This document shows positions 18,640 to 27,619 of a DNA stretch of 64,000 nt, one piece after another (position 1 is the stretch's first letter; every line of letters starts with the position of its first letter). The notes below the pieces were generated by a model. The model saw only the letters and a program-made list of their open reading frames with translations. It was not told where the DNA came from and ran no database searches. The position numbers were made by a program, and so were the translations under genes. This DNA comes from Ktedonospora formicarum (GTDB lineage Bacteria; Chloroflexota; Ktedonobacteria; Ktedonobacterales; Ktedonobacteraceae). The stretch lies in NCBI RefSeq assembly GCF_016587355.1, contig NZ_BNJF01000006.1, positions 310,001 to 374,000 on the forward strand. The letters are read 5' to 3'.

Positions 18640-20100
18640 TCACCCCTCTTGCTGATAGATGAAAGGATGGCCTCCATCAGCAGCATCCCACACATGTACT
18701 GTTTTATCATCGCCAGAAGCAATACGCTTGCCATCAGGAGACCAGGCGATTGACGTCAAGGGAGGATCGGCATCAGTGGTCTTGGAATGCCCCGTATAGG
18801 TGAAGAGGTGGTAGCTGGTAGCAGCATCCCAGACGTGTATCCCGTTAATAGCGTCAGTGGCAGAGGCGATATGCTTGCCATCAGGGGACCAGGCCACCGC
18901 TGTTACGGACCAGGAATGTCCACGATAGATGAGAGCATCGAGAGAATAAGGGGACAGAAACCACCATGCCGTTCCTGCACCCGCAGCGACAATCCCTATC
19001 CCTGCACCAATGATGACATTTCGCCGTAAGACCTTGCGTGATTGTGGCTTCTTCTCTTCAGGGACCGCCTCGATAGGACGCTCTTTGCTAGGTTGCACCG
19101 AGACTCTTGTGGAATGAACACCTTGAATATGGGTTGGACCAGACGACGATACAGCCTCTGTGTTGAGCACCGATGGTGTCTGTATGGATGGGGTTTTGAG
19201 CATGGTAGTTGGTAGGAGAGCATGAGGCATAGGTGGGTTGTGAGACACAATGGCCTCTTTATCACCTGTTTCTCTGTCTGCGCCGTCCTCGATTGCCTCT
19301 TGCAAGGCAGTGGCAAAGGCCGTGATATCGGAAAAGCGTTCCCCAGGCTCTTTCGCCAGGACCCTGAAGATAACCTGCTCGACGGCTTTAGGGAGAGTGG
19401 GGAGCTTTACATGCAGTGGTGGAGGCGGGACCATGAGGTGCTTGGCGAAGATCTCAGTGAAGGAGCCCTCGAAGGGGCGCTCTCCTGCAAGCCATTCATA
19501 GACCACCACCCCCAAGGCATACTGGTCACTGGCAGCACGGGCCTGAGCCTGGATCTGCTCTGGTGCCATGTAGGGAGCCGTTCCAACAGCTTCCTGAGCC
19601 GTTCGCGAGGTCGTGTTGTGGGCAATGGCAGCAATGCCAAAATCACTGAGCACAATCTCACCGCGCTGCCCAATGAGCATATTCTCTGGTTTGACATCGC
19701 GATGAATGAGACGGTGCTCATGAGCGTATTGGAGTGCCTGTGCCACCTCTTTGACATATGAGAGGACCGTCGGGAGAGGAACGCGTTCCCCTCGTGGGTG
19801 GCGTTGACGCAACGTCCCATGAGGCAGATAGTCCATCACCAGAAAAGGAATACCTTGTTGGACATCAAAATCCAGCACACGCACAATGTGAGGGTGATTG
19901 AGACCGGCGATGATTTGGGCTTCACGCTGGAAAGCGGCACTCTCCTGTTCTGAGAGGTGGGTATGCAGAATTTTAATTGCAGCAGGTCGTTGCAAGCGCA
20001 GATGGATGCCTATGTAGACTTCAGCAAAGCCGCCCCGTCCAAGCAAACGCTCCAGGCGGTAATTGCCAAACTGCTGCCCAATCCGATGGTGTTCGACCAT
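18640..20100 (-). CDS. Ser/Thr protein kinase fused to WD40 repeats (3'-truncated)
   Basis: 486 residues. The kinase domain has the Gly-loop GRGGFAEVY (21-29), Lys43, catalytic loop HRDVKPEN (133-140), SDFG, and APYMAPEQ. A Pro/Ser-rich linker follows, then one membrane helix (NVIIGAGIGIVAAGAGTAWW, about 365-390) and only two or three WD40 blades before a premature end (FIYQQEG). The missing blades lie at 17933-18424 beyond an inserted element. The layout suggests a membrane-anchored kinase with an extracytoplasmic sensor propeller; with an incomplete propeller the sensing function is doubtful, although the kinase domain is intact. Confidence 0.88.
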   Translation of the reverse strand: MVEHHRIGQQFGNYRLERLLGRGGFAEVYIGIHLRLQRPAAIKILHTHLSEQESAAFQREAQIIAGLNHPHIVRVLDFDVQQGIPFLVMDYLPHGTLRQRHPRGERVPLPTVLSYVKEVAQALQYAHEHRLIHRDVKPENMLIGQRGEIVLSDFGIAAIAHNTTSRTAQEAVGTAPYMAPEQIQAQARAASDQYALGVVVYEWLAGERPFEGSFTEIFAKHLMVPPPPLHVKLPTLPKAVEQVIFRVLAKEPGERFSDITAFATALQEAIEDGADRETGDKEAIVSHNPPMPHALLPTTMLKTPSIQTPSVLNTEAVSSSGPTHIQGVHSTRVSVQPSKERPIEAVPEEKKPQSRKVLRRNVIIGAGIGIVAAGAGTAWWFLSPYSLDALIYRGHSWSVTAVAWSPDGKHIASATDAINGIHVWDAATSYHLFTYTGHSKTTDADPPLTSIAWSPDGKRIASGDDKTVHVWDAADGGHPFIYQQEG

Positions 20101-20481
20101 ATGTTCCCCACTTTCATTGCCTTATGTAAGACAATGTATTCTTTATGAGCATCCAGGCGAAAGAGAGAGAAAGTAACAAGATGATGGGTATCTCGATGAA
20201 TGATGAAAAAAAGTTCCAAGCCAACCCAAGGCTCTTTGAGAGAATTACGATCATTATATCGCATTGCTGATGAGTTTTCCACTTGTGCTGAAAGGCAAGA
20301 GGCCAAGGCTTTTGGGAGCATTCAATCGACAGTAGGACATGCCAAAGAAAAGCAGCATGAGAGACCTTGCTCGAAGAGAGATGATAGTATGTGAACAAAA
20401 TAGCACATGTTTATAGAGCAAGAGTTTCAGGATTTTCATTTCTTCATGATCTCCATGTGCAAAGAGAAGTGATACAAGTGA
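20101..20481. other. Intergenic, no gene seen
   Basis: 380 bases between the divergent kinase and TnpC-like genes. AT-rich, with short unrecognisable frames only; it probably holds the two promoters. Confidence 0.4.
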
Positions 20482-21045
20482 ATGAAGAAACATCGCTTGC
20501 CTCACACGTACTCTGAGGCGCAGCTTGTCGGGATCAAACAGTCGACCGCTGCGCGCCGTCTGGCTACCGTCGAGCGATTGCGGGCAGCTATTGATGCTCT
20601 AAAAGCGAAGAAGCAGGAAATCTCGGTCCAGACCATTTATGACGAGTGTGATTTACGTTATGCCGCGCTCCATCGCAACCCAGAGGCGTTGGCGCTGTTT
20701 CGAGCGAACAGTATCCATCTCATTGCCGAAAAGAAACGGAACAAGCGGAAACCTCGCGAGGCTTCGGAAGCCACGCCTGCGCATCGCGATCCGCTGCTCA
20801 GCTACAAAAAACCACAACTGGTCGCGCGTCTGCGCTCGGCTCAACAGCAGCTTCTGGAAGCCCAGCAAAATCAGGCTACCCTGGTCGAAGCCAGGCTGCA
20901 ACAAGAGGCCAGGATTGCGGAACTGGAGGCGAAATTGGCAGTACTGGAATCGTACCGAACCTTTGTGATGCAGATGCGTGCGCAAAAGCAGCGAGAGGAA
21001 CAAGGCCGTTTTGGTGATCTTTCTCCAAGCAGCCAGGTCGATTAG
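20482..21045 (+). CDS. Tn554 TnpC-like / DUF6262-type protein
   Basis: 187 residues. The N-terminus is basic with a helix-turn-helix-like region (RRLATVERLRAAIDALKAKK, ISVQTIYDECDLRY). The second half is a long coiled coil (LVARLRSAQQQLLEAQQNQA, EARIAELEAKLAVLE). This arrangement matches the small third protein of Tn554-type transposons, which acts with two tyrosine recombinases and sets insertion orientation and frequency. No tnpA or tnpB partners are adjacent, so this may be a leftover of such a transposon. The family call is by architecture. Confidence 0.55.
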   Translation: MKKHRLPHTYSEAQLVGIKQSTAARRLATVERLRAAIDALKAKKQEISVQTIYDECDLRYAALHRNPEALALFRANSIHLIAEKKRNKRKPREASEATPAHRDPLLSYKKPQLVARLRSAQQQLLEAQQNQATLVEARLQQEARIAELEAKLAVLESYRTFVMQMRAQKQREEQGRFGDLSPSSQVD

Positions 21046-21179
21046 GAGTGGTTACTTCCCGATAGCAACACTAACCAAGAACTCCAAAAACAATTGTAAG
21101 GGACTGATCAAGAATAATTACATTTTTCATCAAAAGTAGGACAGATCCATGTCTCAGGTCATGTACAAGGAGAAGAGGA

Positions 21180-21450
21180 ATCGGATGATGCACTCTTCTC
21201 CTTGTGGCTCTCCTCTACCGCTAGCAGAAGGCGCTTTGGCTAACGCTGCTGCACCAGGCAAATGGCTGTACCTGCTGGGCATCACGCCAGTAGACCCCCT
21301 CGTGCAGGTGCGCATAGGGATCAAAACTTGCAGGGATCACTTGTGTGAACATGCCGGGTGAAGAGGGGGTGGCCTGGGCGGCGACTGACCCTGTGCCTGT
21401 TGGGGCTGGAGCTGATCGCGTAGATAATATATTTCCTTCCGGAAGTATGG
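21180..21450 (-). pseudogene. Degenerate copy of the small secreted protein at 22.6 kb
   Basis: The minus strand encodes SSPGMFTQVIPASFDPYAHL and HEGVYWRDAQQVQPFAW, almost the same as the mature part of the protein at 22617-22905. The signal-peptide region is missing and the start is lost. DNA identity between the two copies is obvious over about 250 bp, including ATCAAAACTTGC and AACATGCCGGGTGAAGAGGG on the plus strand. Confidence 0.65.
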
Positions 21451-21499
21451 AGCAGATGGGTATGATAGAACCACTTTAGTAGACTCATTCAACGCAATG

Positions 21500-21997
21500 C
21501 TACAGCGTGCCCTTCCCCTTGATAAGCGCGTCAAATGAATCGGCTTTAACAGGTACACCTGAGCCTTTGCCAATCTCTAATTTCGAGGTCATATACCTCA
21601 ACAAGGTACTTAATTGTGGTTCATGTCCCACAATAGCGATCACTGCCTGTTGGTTCAGATCAATGTTTTGTTTTTTTGCTTCAGCAGAGATGCTGGTAAG
21701 CATGTGCTGCGCATCAGAACTAAAAGTGTCAGTGTCAGGTGTAAGAGCGTTCAGCGTATGGATGAGACTTGCGTCGAAGGCAAGACGCTCTGCCGTTTGC
21801 TTGGCCCGTTTGTATTTGCTTGTCAGGTATACTGCGGGGTTGATTCCCAGGCGTGTCATGCGCTCCTTCAAGTGATCAATCTCAGCCAGTCCCTCGGGAG
21901 CTAAAGGAGCATCTTTATCTGGCGAAGTCGGGATCTTCGTCCCATGGCGGATCAGGATGATGTCCACGGGGGTTGCCTCCAATTCTTTCGTGCTCAA
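21500..21997 (-). CDS. Histidine phosphatase family protein (SixA-like)
   Basis: 165 residues with the RHG phosphatase motif near the N-terminus (DIILIRHGTKIP) and the second catalytic His in VGHEPQLSTLLRYM near residue 130. It also has the family segment YLTSKYKRAKQTAERL. The short size and lack of a large insert fit SixA-type phosphohistidine phosphatases or related small members. The substrate is unknown. A stretch without genes lies upstream. Confidence 0.85.
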   Translation of the reverse strand: MSTKELEATPVDIILIRHGTKIPTSPDKDAPLAPEGLAEIDHLKERMTRLGINPAVYLTSKYKRAKQTAERLAFDASLIHTLNALTPDTDTFSSDAQHMLTSISAEAKKQNIDLNQQAVIAIVGHEPQLSTLLRYMTSKLEIGKGSGVPVKADSFDALIKGKGTL

Positions 21998-22017
21998 TAA
22001 TTTATCTAAAAGGTATT

Positions 22018-22500
22018 AATTGCATACAAGCCATATCATACAGAAGATATTGCATCTTCTCTTTTGCCGGGCTAGAGAACTTTTGTGAAAAACAAATATC
22101 TCTTATTTATTATATTTTTTGGGAACAAATGTGTAACTGACTGCTTTTGTGGTTCTCCGTCATCTTTCGTGCTAAGCACAACTATAAGCAGGAAGCTCTC
22201 TTCTGCTCTTGGCTCAAATAGCCGATCTATCAAACATAATGGTTTAAGGCAGCTTTTCATTGCACGAAAGGTGATGGAGAACCAGTTTCTTGGTACCATC
22301 ATAGAGCATCGTTTCCCAGGATCCTCAACGATGTGCTTTTATTTGCTGAGTTGCTTTAACGTTAAAGCGATGAAGGAACCATCTGAGATATAGAAACACT
22401 TCCTTTTCATAAACAGGTGACAGATCCCACACAGCGTAGGACTGGCAACTGAGTGTACTGGAAATGATCTGGAATGCCAAAAAAATTTAACTCCTTTTTC
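22018..22500. other. AT-rich stretch without a firm gene
   Basis: About 480 bases. A plus-strand frame (22085-22393, 102 codons) and a minus-strand frame (22072-22302) overlap. Neither has a clear ribosome binding site or recognisable motif. Confidence 0.35.
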
Positions 22501-22616
22501 ACTATTTTTACATACTTTTCACACATTTTTTGCGGGAGAAGAGGCAACTGATGAAGCACTCTTCTCCTTGTGCTTCTTCCCTCCTGCTAGCAGAAAGTGC
22601 TTTTGCTAACGCTGCT

Positions 22617-22905
22617 TTACCAAGCAAACGGCTGCACTTGCTGACGTGTGTGGGCATCACGCCAGTAGACACCTTCGTGCAGGTGCGTATAGGGATCAAA
22701 ACTTGCCGGGATGGCTTGTGTGAACATGCCGGGTGAAGAGGGGGCAGCCTTAGTGACGACTGACTCAGTGCTCGCCGGGGCTGCTGTTGATCGCGTAGAC
22801 AGTGCATTTCCTCCCAGAAGCAAAGCACAGGCAAGCAACAGTGCCATCCCTGCGACCCGCAAGCCCAGCAGCGAGAGAGGAGCGTCGAAGTATCTGATTC
22901 ATGTT
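22617..22905 (-). CDS. Small secreted protein, unknown function
   Basis: The frame ending at 22617 encodes a hydrophobic signal-like segment (GMALLLACALLLGGNA), an Ala/Ser/Thr-rich linker and the conserved end GMFTQAIPASFDPYTHL...HEGVYWRDAHTRQQVQPFAW. The listed N-terminus covers a MNQILRRSS start at 22905 that lies in another frame, so either a start at TTG/ATG inside the hydrophobic segment is used or one base has been lost. It was duplicated at 21.2 kb. Not recognised as a named family; probably an exported peptide or small protein. Confidence 0.5.
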
Positions 22906-23080
22906 GATTATCCATCTTTCTTGTAGTCAAGAGGCATTTCATTTATTGATGATCCCTCTGGTGGACATGGTGCTTCGCCCTGCCTCATGCCACCAGAGGG
23001 ATCACACGTTTGTTAGTGTACGTGAGCCTGCTGCCTCCTTGGAAGCCTTCGACGACCCAAATGTTGGAGAACCTGGCTGT

Positions 23081-23131
23081 ATTCCTGATCGCATCTGTTT
23101 TGTGCACGCAAGAGATAGAGATCAAATAGTG
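23081..23131 (+). repeat. 51-bp dispersed repeat, copy A
   Basis: This segment (ATTCCTGATCGCATCTGTTT ... ATCAAATAGTG) matches 50834-50884 at 49 of 51 positions, in the same orientation. It abuts the right end of the nested TnpB element, so it is the original target-flank sequence of that insertion. Confidence 0.9.
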
Positions 23132-23166
23132 TGACGACTCCGCATAGGCTAAAGCCTAGCGGCTTC

Positions 23167-23260
23167 TCAGGAGGCTTGCACTTCCTGATGGCACCGTCCA
23201 TGCCAAAGAGCTTTTCTATTCATGGCAGCATTGTGGTCTCTATCCAGTTCGCGTAGGGTA
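23167..23260 (-). pseudogene. TnpB 3' exon (RuvC-III part)
   Basis: Minus-strand frame TLRELDRDHNAAMNRKAL..., ending at TGA 23169-23167. LDRDHNAA is the last catalytic-Asp motif of TnpB. It continues the zinc-ribbon segment that breaks off at 29648; joining the two across intron 1 gives ECGFTLRELDRDHNAA in frame (exact junction ambiguous by one or two bases). Confidence 0.85.
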
Positions 23261-23273
23261 GTAACCGTGCGCC

Positions 23274-24599
23274 TTAATGTATTGCTACATCAGGTTTCAC
23301 TGAAACCCCCTCCGAACCGGACTTATACATTTCTGCATATCCGGCTCTCCGAATTTTCCTGAGCTTTTTCTTTTTCTCACTGAGTGTCCCTGCATGGAGT
23401 TCATCATGGCATTCGACACAAAGCACCATTGTTTTGCGTCGTCGTTCAATCATCTGGCGTTCCCAAGGGGCCTTACCTTGCAGATTTCCCAATTTACGGA
23501 TATGGTGTACTTCAACCTGACTTCCTCGAATACCGCACCATTCACATTCGGTTGCCAACAGGCGTTTTCCTAGTTCATTGCGGCTTTGGTACACCCACGT
23601 TTTGGGGATAAGGTCTATTTTTCCATATGTCACTTTTTCCTTTTGAAGTTGTTTGGTAGAGGAAACGAGTTCATACTCTTTTATTCCTTTCCCTTCCTTT
23701 TCGAGGGATATGACATATCTGTTTGGGCCTTTCTTGAGATTTTTGATGACCTTTTTGATTGAGCTTTTTCGTTTTCCTGCCAATGTGCAGAAGAAGCTCG
23801 TCATGGTAATCCAGAGCACTCCTCCTGCTGCGTCCTTCAGATTGTCTGCCAGCGAGTAATACCCTAAAAATCCTCTCACTTCCGCGTTATAGGTCATGTC
23901 GAGTTCATTGAGATATATATTGGAAAGGACAGGGCTGAGCGTTCCTCCCTGTGGAACTCCTGAGTACGTCTGATGATACCTCCAATCTTCGACGTATCCG
24001 GCTTTCAAGAATTGCCCAATGAGATGAAGAAAGCGTTTATCGGTGATTTTTTTGCTCAATACCCTCAGTAGTGTATCGTGGTTGACATTATCGAAATATC
24101 CTTTAATGTCTCCTTCTACCCACCATCTGACTCCATTCATGTCTCGTTTGACCGCTTCAAGCGCCGTATGACAGCTTCTTTCTGGTCTGAAGCCGTGTGA
24201 GTGTTTCGAGAAAGTTGGTTCATAGATGGCTTCCAGGATGAGCTTGAGCACCGTACCCAAGAGTTTATCCCGAAAAATGGGTATGCCTAGCGGGCGTTGT
24301 TTCCCATTGGGTTTGGGGATATAGACACGGCGGACAGGGATTGGTTTGTACCTTGAGGCTTTCAGATCTGCGATTGCATCCTGGATGAGTCTCAGCCCTG
24401 CACCATCTATGGTCTCCCCATCGATCCCAGGAGTCATGTTGCCCGGCTTTGGCGCGATACGTTGGTAGGCCAGGAGCCATAGTTCGACATTGAAGAGCTT
24501 TTGGAACAGCTTGTCGAATGTGACTTCTGGTTTTATGGTCATCTTGCTCAGTGTTGTAAGGAGTGCGTTTGGTTGTTGCACTATGTGCTCCTCTTTCAT
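23274..24599 (-). CDS. Group II intron maturase lacking the YADD core
   Basis: 441 residues. The N-terminal reverse transcriptase blocks are present (NMTPGIDGETIDG, RRVYIPKPNGKQRPLGIP, HGFRPERSCHTAL, EGDIKGYFDNV, GVPQGGTLSPVLSNIYLNELD). After ELD the protein jumps after seven residues to the maturase domain X (RGFLGYYSLADNL). The homologous protein of intron 2 has 205 residues there, including YADD, so about 198 codons were deleted in frame. A C-terminal HNH endonuclease domain is intact (CEWCG, VEVHHI, CVECHDELH). The frame runs through domain V to stop at 23274. It might still splice RNA but cannot reverse transcribe. Confidence 0.88.
   Translation of the reverse strand: MKEEHIVQQPNALLTTLSKMTIKPEVTFDKLFQKLFNVELWLLAYQRIAPKPGNMTPGIDGETIDGAGLRLIQDAIADLKASRYKPIPVRRVYIPKPNGKQRPLGIPIFRDKLLGTVLKLILEAIYEPTFSKHSHGFRPERSCHTALEAVKRDMNGVRWWVEGDIKGYFDNVNHDTLLRVLSKKITDKRFLHLIGQFLKAGYVEDWRYHQTYSGVPQGGTLSPVLSNIYLNELDMTYNAEVRGFLGYYSLADNLKDAAGGVLWITMTSFFCTLAGKRKSSIKKVIKNLKKGPNRYVISLEKEGKGIKEYELVSSTKQLQKEKVTYGKIDLIPKTWVYQSRNELGKRLLATECEWCGIRGSQVEVHHIRKLGNLQGKAPWERQMIERRRKTMVLCVECHDELHAGTLSEKKKKLRKIRRAGYAEMYKSGSEGVSVKPDVAIH
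23314..23347 (-). ncRNA. Group II intron domain V (intron 1)
   Basis: A 34-nucleotide hairpin on the minus strand: GAGCCGGATATGCAGAAATG then TATAAGTCCGGTTC. It has the family shape: GAGCCGGA/TCCGGTTC lower stem, bulge and GNRA-like GAAA loop. It is followed by a domain VI-like hairpin (GGTTTCAGTGAAACC). It overlaps the 3' end of the maturase gene. Confidence 0.85.
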
Positions 24600-24736
24600 G
24601 CTTACAACTGAAAATTCTGCGTCCCTTGGCCCTGTATGCAGTTTTCCCGCACTCCTTGAGCAGGTCGTTGCTCCCCTGCCGACGTGAGGTAGAAGGCCAG
24701 GTCTTGATTGCTCAAGAACACCAACCCTCCCCTCCC

Positions 24737-24771
24737 GAACTGGACGTGCGGCTTGTCACCGCATCCAGCTC
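24737..24771 (-). ncRNA. Group II intron domain V (intron 2)
   Basis: Minus strand GAGCTGGATGCGGTGACAAG then CCGCACGTCCAGTTC: the classic domain V stem with GCGG/CCGC upper helix, GTGA-type loop and C...AGTTC lower strand. It starts 13 bases after the reverse transcriptase stop. A perfect TCTTGA/TCAAGA hairpin follows, fitting domain VI. Confidence 0.9.
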
Positions 24772-24783
24772 TCACGGAATCTC

Positions 24784-25980
24784 CTACGTTTTTTCCCGTT
24801 TGTACGGGTTGTATGCCAAGTCTGAGAGATTCAATCCGTCGTAATCTCCGCGATGAATCTTCTGATGGCATGTCTTACAGACAGGGATTTGTTTCCGGTT
24901 CAGCATCTGTAGGATCGCATTGACTCCTACAGGTTTCTTGCCTCCTGTTTTGCGAATATGGCGGACATGATGCATTTCTACTTGTTGGACACTGTTGCAA
25001 ATACAGCAGGGCATTCCTAGTTTTGAGCGGGTTCGCATGGTAATGCTCCATTGGAGACGGTCCACTTCCTCCTGCCCGATCTGGAAGCCATTGCGTTGCT
25101 TTTTCCAGTCGCTGTTCGCATAGAAGGCAACGCGTCGGTCTTTCTTTCCATCTTTTGCCTTGATCATGATGGTTGGGGTTTTGCCGAAACGTTTGAAGAT
25201 TTGACCGACCGGGCGTTTGTATTTGGCTGCGAACGTCATCACAAGTGAGAATTTGAGGATATATTGGATCTGGGCGAGATGCCCAAAATTGTCCGCGAAC
25301 CGGTAGTAGTTCTGTATCCCCCGATTGATGCCATTAAAAAGAGGAATGATTTGATCTGCGTCGAGGTCTATCCATGCGAGCTTCGTTGTTGGGTGCCCTG
25401 TAGTTGTACAGAACCCTTTGGCGTGGAGTTTCTTGACCAGTTCATTTCGTGGAGCTGTCATAACGATTTCTGAGCCAGTGGATCGACGTTGAATCGGTCT
25501 GCCTGAGCCATTGTTGGTCGTCACGACGCGTTGGACTCCTTCTCTGCCAATGGCTAATCGCGTTCCTAAAAAGTGGGCCTGTTCTTTGCGGGCATGGGTG
25601 ATCTGGGTCTTCTCTTCGCTCAAGGTGAGCTTGAGACGTTGACTCAGGAAGGTTTTCAATTCTTCCTTCACTTGTTCCGCAAGTGTACGAGGGCCACAGA
25701 TTCCGACCAGCCAATCATCCGCGTATCTCAGGTATTTGATGCGAATGAAGTTGGGATCGTTCACTTCTACCGCAGGGATACTTCTAATTTGACGTACCAA
25801 TGCTCTAAATTCTTTGGTGCGCGTTACTCCTTTCTTAGCTAAGCGTAGTTTTTGTGCTGACAATTTTCTCCAAAGCGGATTGGGGTGTTTTCTTGCCCCG
25901 CCTCGTTCCGTGCGTTTGCGTATCTCTTCCATTTTCTCGTCGAGTTCATGGAGATAGACGTTTGCCAAGATTGGGCTGGC
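24784..25980 (-). pseudogene. Group II intron reverse transcriptase, C-terminal half
   Basis: From Ala24 of a 421-codon frame onward this is the rest of the reverse transcriptase: SPILANVYLHELD, catalytic RYADDWLVG, maturase domain X (NYYRFADNFGHL) and an HNH domain (CCICNS, VEMHHVRHI, CKTCHQKIH). The codon GCC at 25980 joins in frame with GCC at 27984 of the N-terminal half if the 2,004-bp serine element is removed. The restored protein has 620 residues with YADD at about 308-311. The first 23 codons of this frame belong to the inserted element. Confidence 0.9.
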
Positions 25981-27619
25981 CACGCCTCCTACAATGTTGC
26001 AAACTTTGGGTACGAGCACCTGATAGGTTTGATGGAGGAGTCGGATCAATCCGAAAAATCACGTTCACCTGTTCCTCATGAATTTCGACGCGTTTCACCA
26101 GCGTGCGGATCATCTCCCGACGCGTGAGCCAATCTGCTTGAGACAGCCCTTCACTCACCTTCGTGGCAAAAGTTTCTAACCGCCCAATGATCAATTGCAG
26201 CTCTTGCTCAAGACTCTCCTGATCCTGAATCTGTCGAATATGCGCTTCGAGTTGTCTGACCCGTTCACGCATCCGTGTGATCCTGGGATCAAATTCGGCT
26301 TTGTCAATGGTGCCTTCGGCATAACTATCGATCAAGCGAGCAATCCCTTGTCGCAACCGCCCCAGGCTCGTTTGGAGCCCTTTCAATTCTGGAGCCATAT
26401 CCGCTGTCTGGAGTTGCTGTCGATATTCGTGTTCCAATCGTGCAGGATCCTCAAGCAGTTGGCACACTTCTTGCCACACAGCTTCATCGACCAGGTCTGT
26501 GCGCAGTTGCTTGTTCCAGCACAGCCGCACGCCTCCGAAGCGATAGGCATCCGAACCAATACAACGGTAATAGGCATAGCTGCGCGGATGCCCTTTCCGC
26601 GCGCTTGGGCTAATTGGCTTGCCGTAATAAGCATATCCGCAACATCCACAGACAAGCAACCCCTGCAACAAGTAGCGAGCCCCGCGCTCTCCAATACGAG
26701 CACGTTGTCGATTTTCTTGCAGTTGCTCCTGAACGCTTTCAAAGAGTTCCTCACTCACCAGAGCCGGAACGGGAATACTCAACCACTGCTCACGCGGAAC
26801 ATCCTGGGTGCTCACAGCACGTTTGGGTTGCATGGGGCGTCCCCGTTGTGCGCGTAAGCGTGGTCGCAGTGGCTCAACGCTCGTTTTGCCAAAGGCGGCC
26901 ATCCCTTTGTAGGCTGGATTTTTGAGCATATCCCAGACCGTCGCGCGATCCCAGACCGTTTTGCCGGTTCTCGTCTGCTCTTTGGCTGCGGTTAGCCGAC
27001 GACAGACCTCACCAATGGAACAGCGATCGTGTCCGACCCAGGCGAAGACCTGACGGACGACACGCGCTTCTTCCAACAGGATATCGAACCGCGCTTCGCC
27101 GGCCCCCTCATGCTTGCCGATGTACCGATAGCCATAGGGCGCTCCACTCAAAACGCTGACCATGCCTGCCTGTGCCGCGTGCCGCTTGCCACGGCGACTG
27201 CGTTCCATGATTTTCGCTCGCTCGTATTCGGAAATCATGCCTTGCACCTGTAACAAAAGTTGATCTTCCGGTGTCTGCCCAACTTCTCGATTGAGAAAAT
27301 TCACCTCGACCCCCGCGCGGAGAAACTCTTCAAGCAGGAGCACCTGATGGGCATAGTTGCGGGCGAAGCGATCGGGGCAGAGCACATAGAGCCGGTCAAT
27401 CCCTCCAGCAGCGGCCACATCGCGGAGTTGCTCCAAGGCTGGGCGAATCAGCGTCGCGCCACTGTACCCATTGTCGATAAACTCATGTTCTCTGGGAAGC
27501 GACAAGCCTAGGGTACTGACATAAGCACGCAGTTCGCTCACCTGGCTGTCAATGGTCTTGGTCTCGCTTTGCTGCTCGGAGGACACACGAGCATAGATCG
27601 CCACTTGTAGATCGTTCAT
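25946..27619 (-). CDS. Large serine recombinase (integrase) of the nested element
   Basis: 557 residues. The resolvase-like catalytic domain has the nucleophile Ser near residue 13 (AIYARVSSEQQ), FIDNGYSGATLIRPAL and LYVLCPDRFARN. The recombinase domain follows (GAPYGYRYIG, LKNPAYKGMAAFGK), then a zinc ribbon (LLVCGCCGYAYYGKP ... YYRC ... LCWNKQLR) and a coiled coil near residues 450-500 (RMRERVRQLEAHIRQI). It lacks cargo beyond one small upstream gene. The reading frame crosses the left junction, so the last 10 or so codons are reverse-transcriptase DNA. In an excised circle the frame would instead stay open through the right arm. Confidence 0.92.
   Translation of the reverse strand: MNDLQVAIYARVSSEQQSETKTIDSQVSELRAYVSTLGLSLPREHEFIDNGYSGATLIRPALEQLRDVAAAGGIDRLYVLCPDRFARNYAHQVLLLEEFLRAGVEVNFLNREVGQTPEDQLLLQVQGMISEYERAKIMERSRRGKRHAAQAGMVSVLSGAPYGYRYIGKHEGAGEARFDILLEEARVVRQVFAWVGHDRCSIGEVCRRLTAAKEQTRTGKTVWDRATVWDMLKNPAYKGMAAFGKTSVEPLRPRLRAQRGRPMQPKRAVSTQDVPREQWLSIPVPALVSEELFESVQEQLQENRQRARIGERGARYLLQGLLVCGCCGYAYYGKPISPSARKGHPRSYAYYRCIGSDAYRFGGVRLCWNKQLRTDLVDEAVWQEVCQLLEDPARLEHEYRQQLQTADMAPELKGLQTSLGRLRQGIARLIDSYAEGTIDKAEFDPRITRMRERVRQLEAHIRQIQDQESLEQELQLIIGRLETFATKVSEGLSQADWLTRREMIRTLVKRVEIHEEQVNVIFRIDPTPPSNLSGARTQSLQHCRRRGQPNLGKRLSP
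25957..26000. other. Left attachment junction of the serine element
   Basis: The host half (reverse transcriptase codons for SPILAN) meets the element half-site GCCACGCCTCCTACAATGTT at 25979-25998. Core TGGC at 25977-25980 is shared with the right junction. The element half-site is an inverted copy (21 of 22) of that at 27963-27984. Confidence 0.85.
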
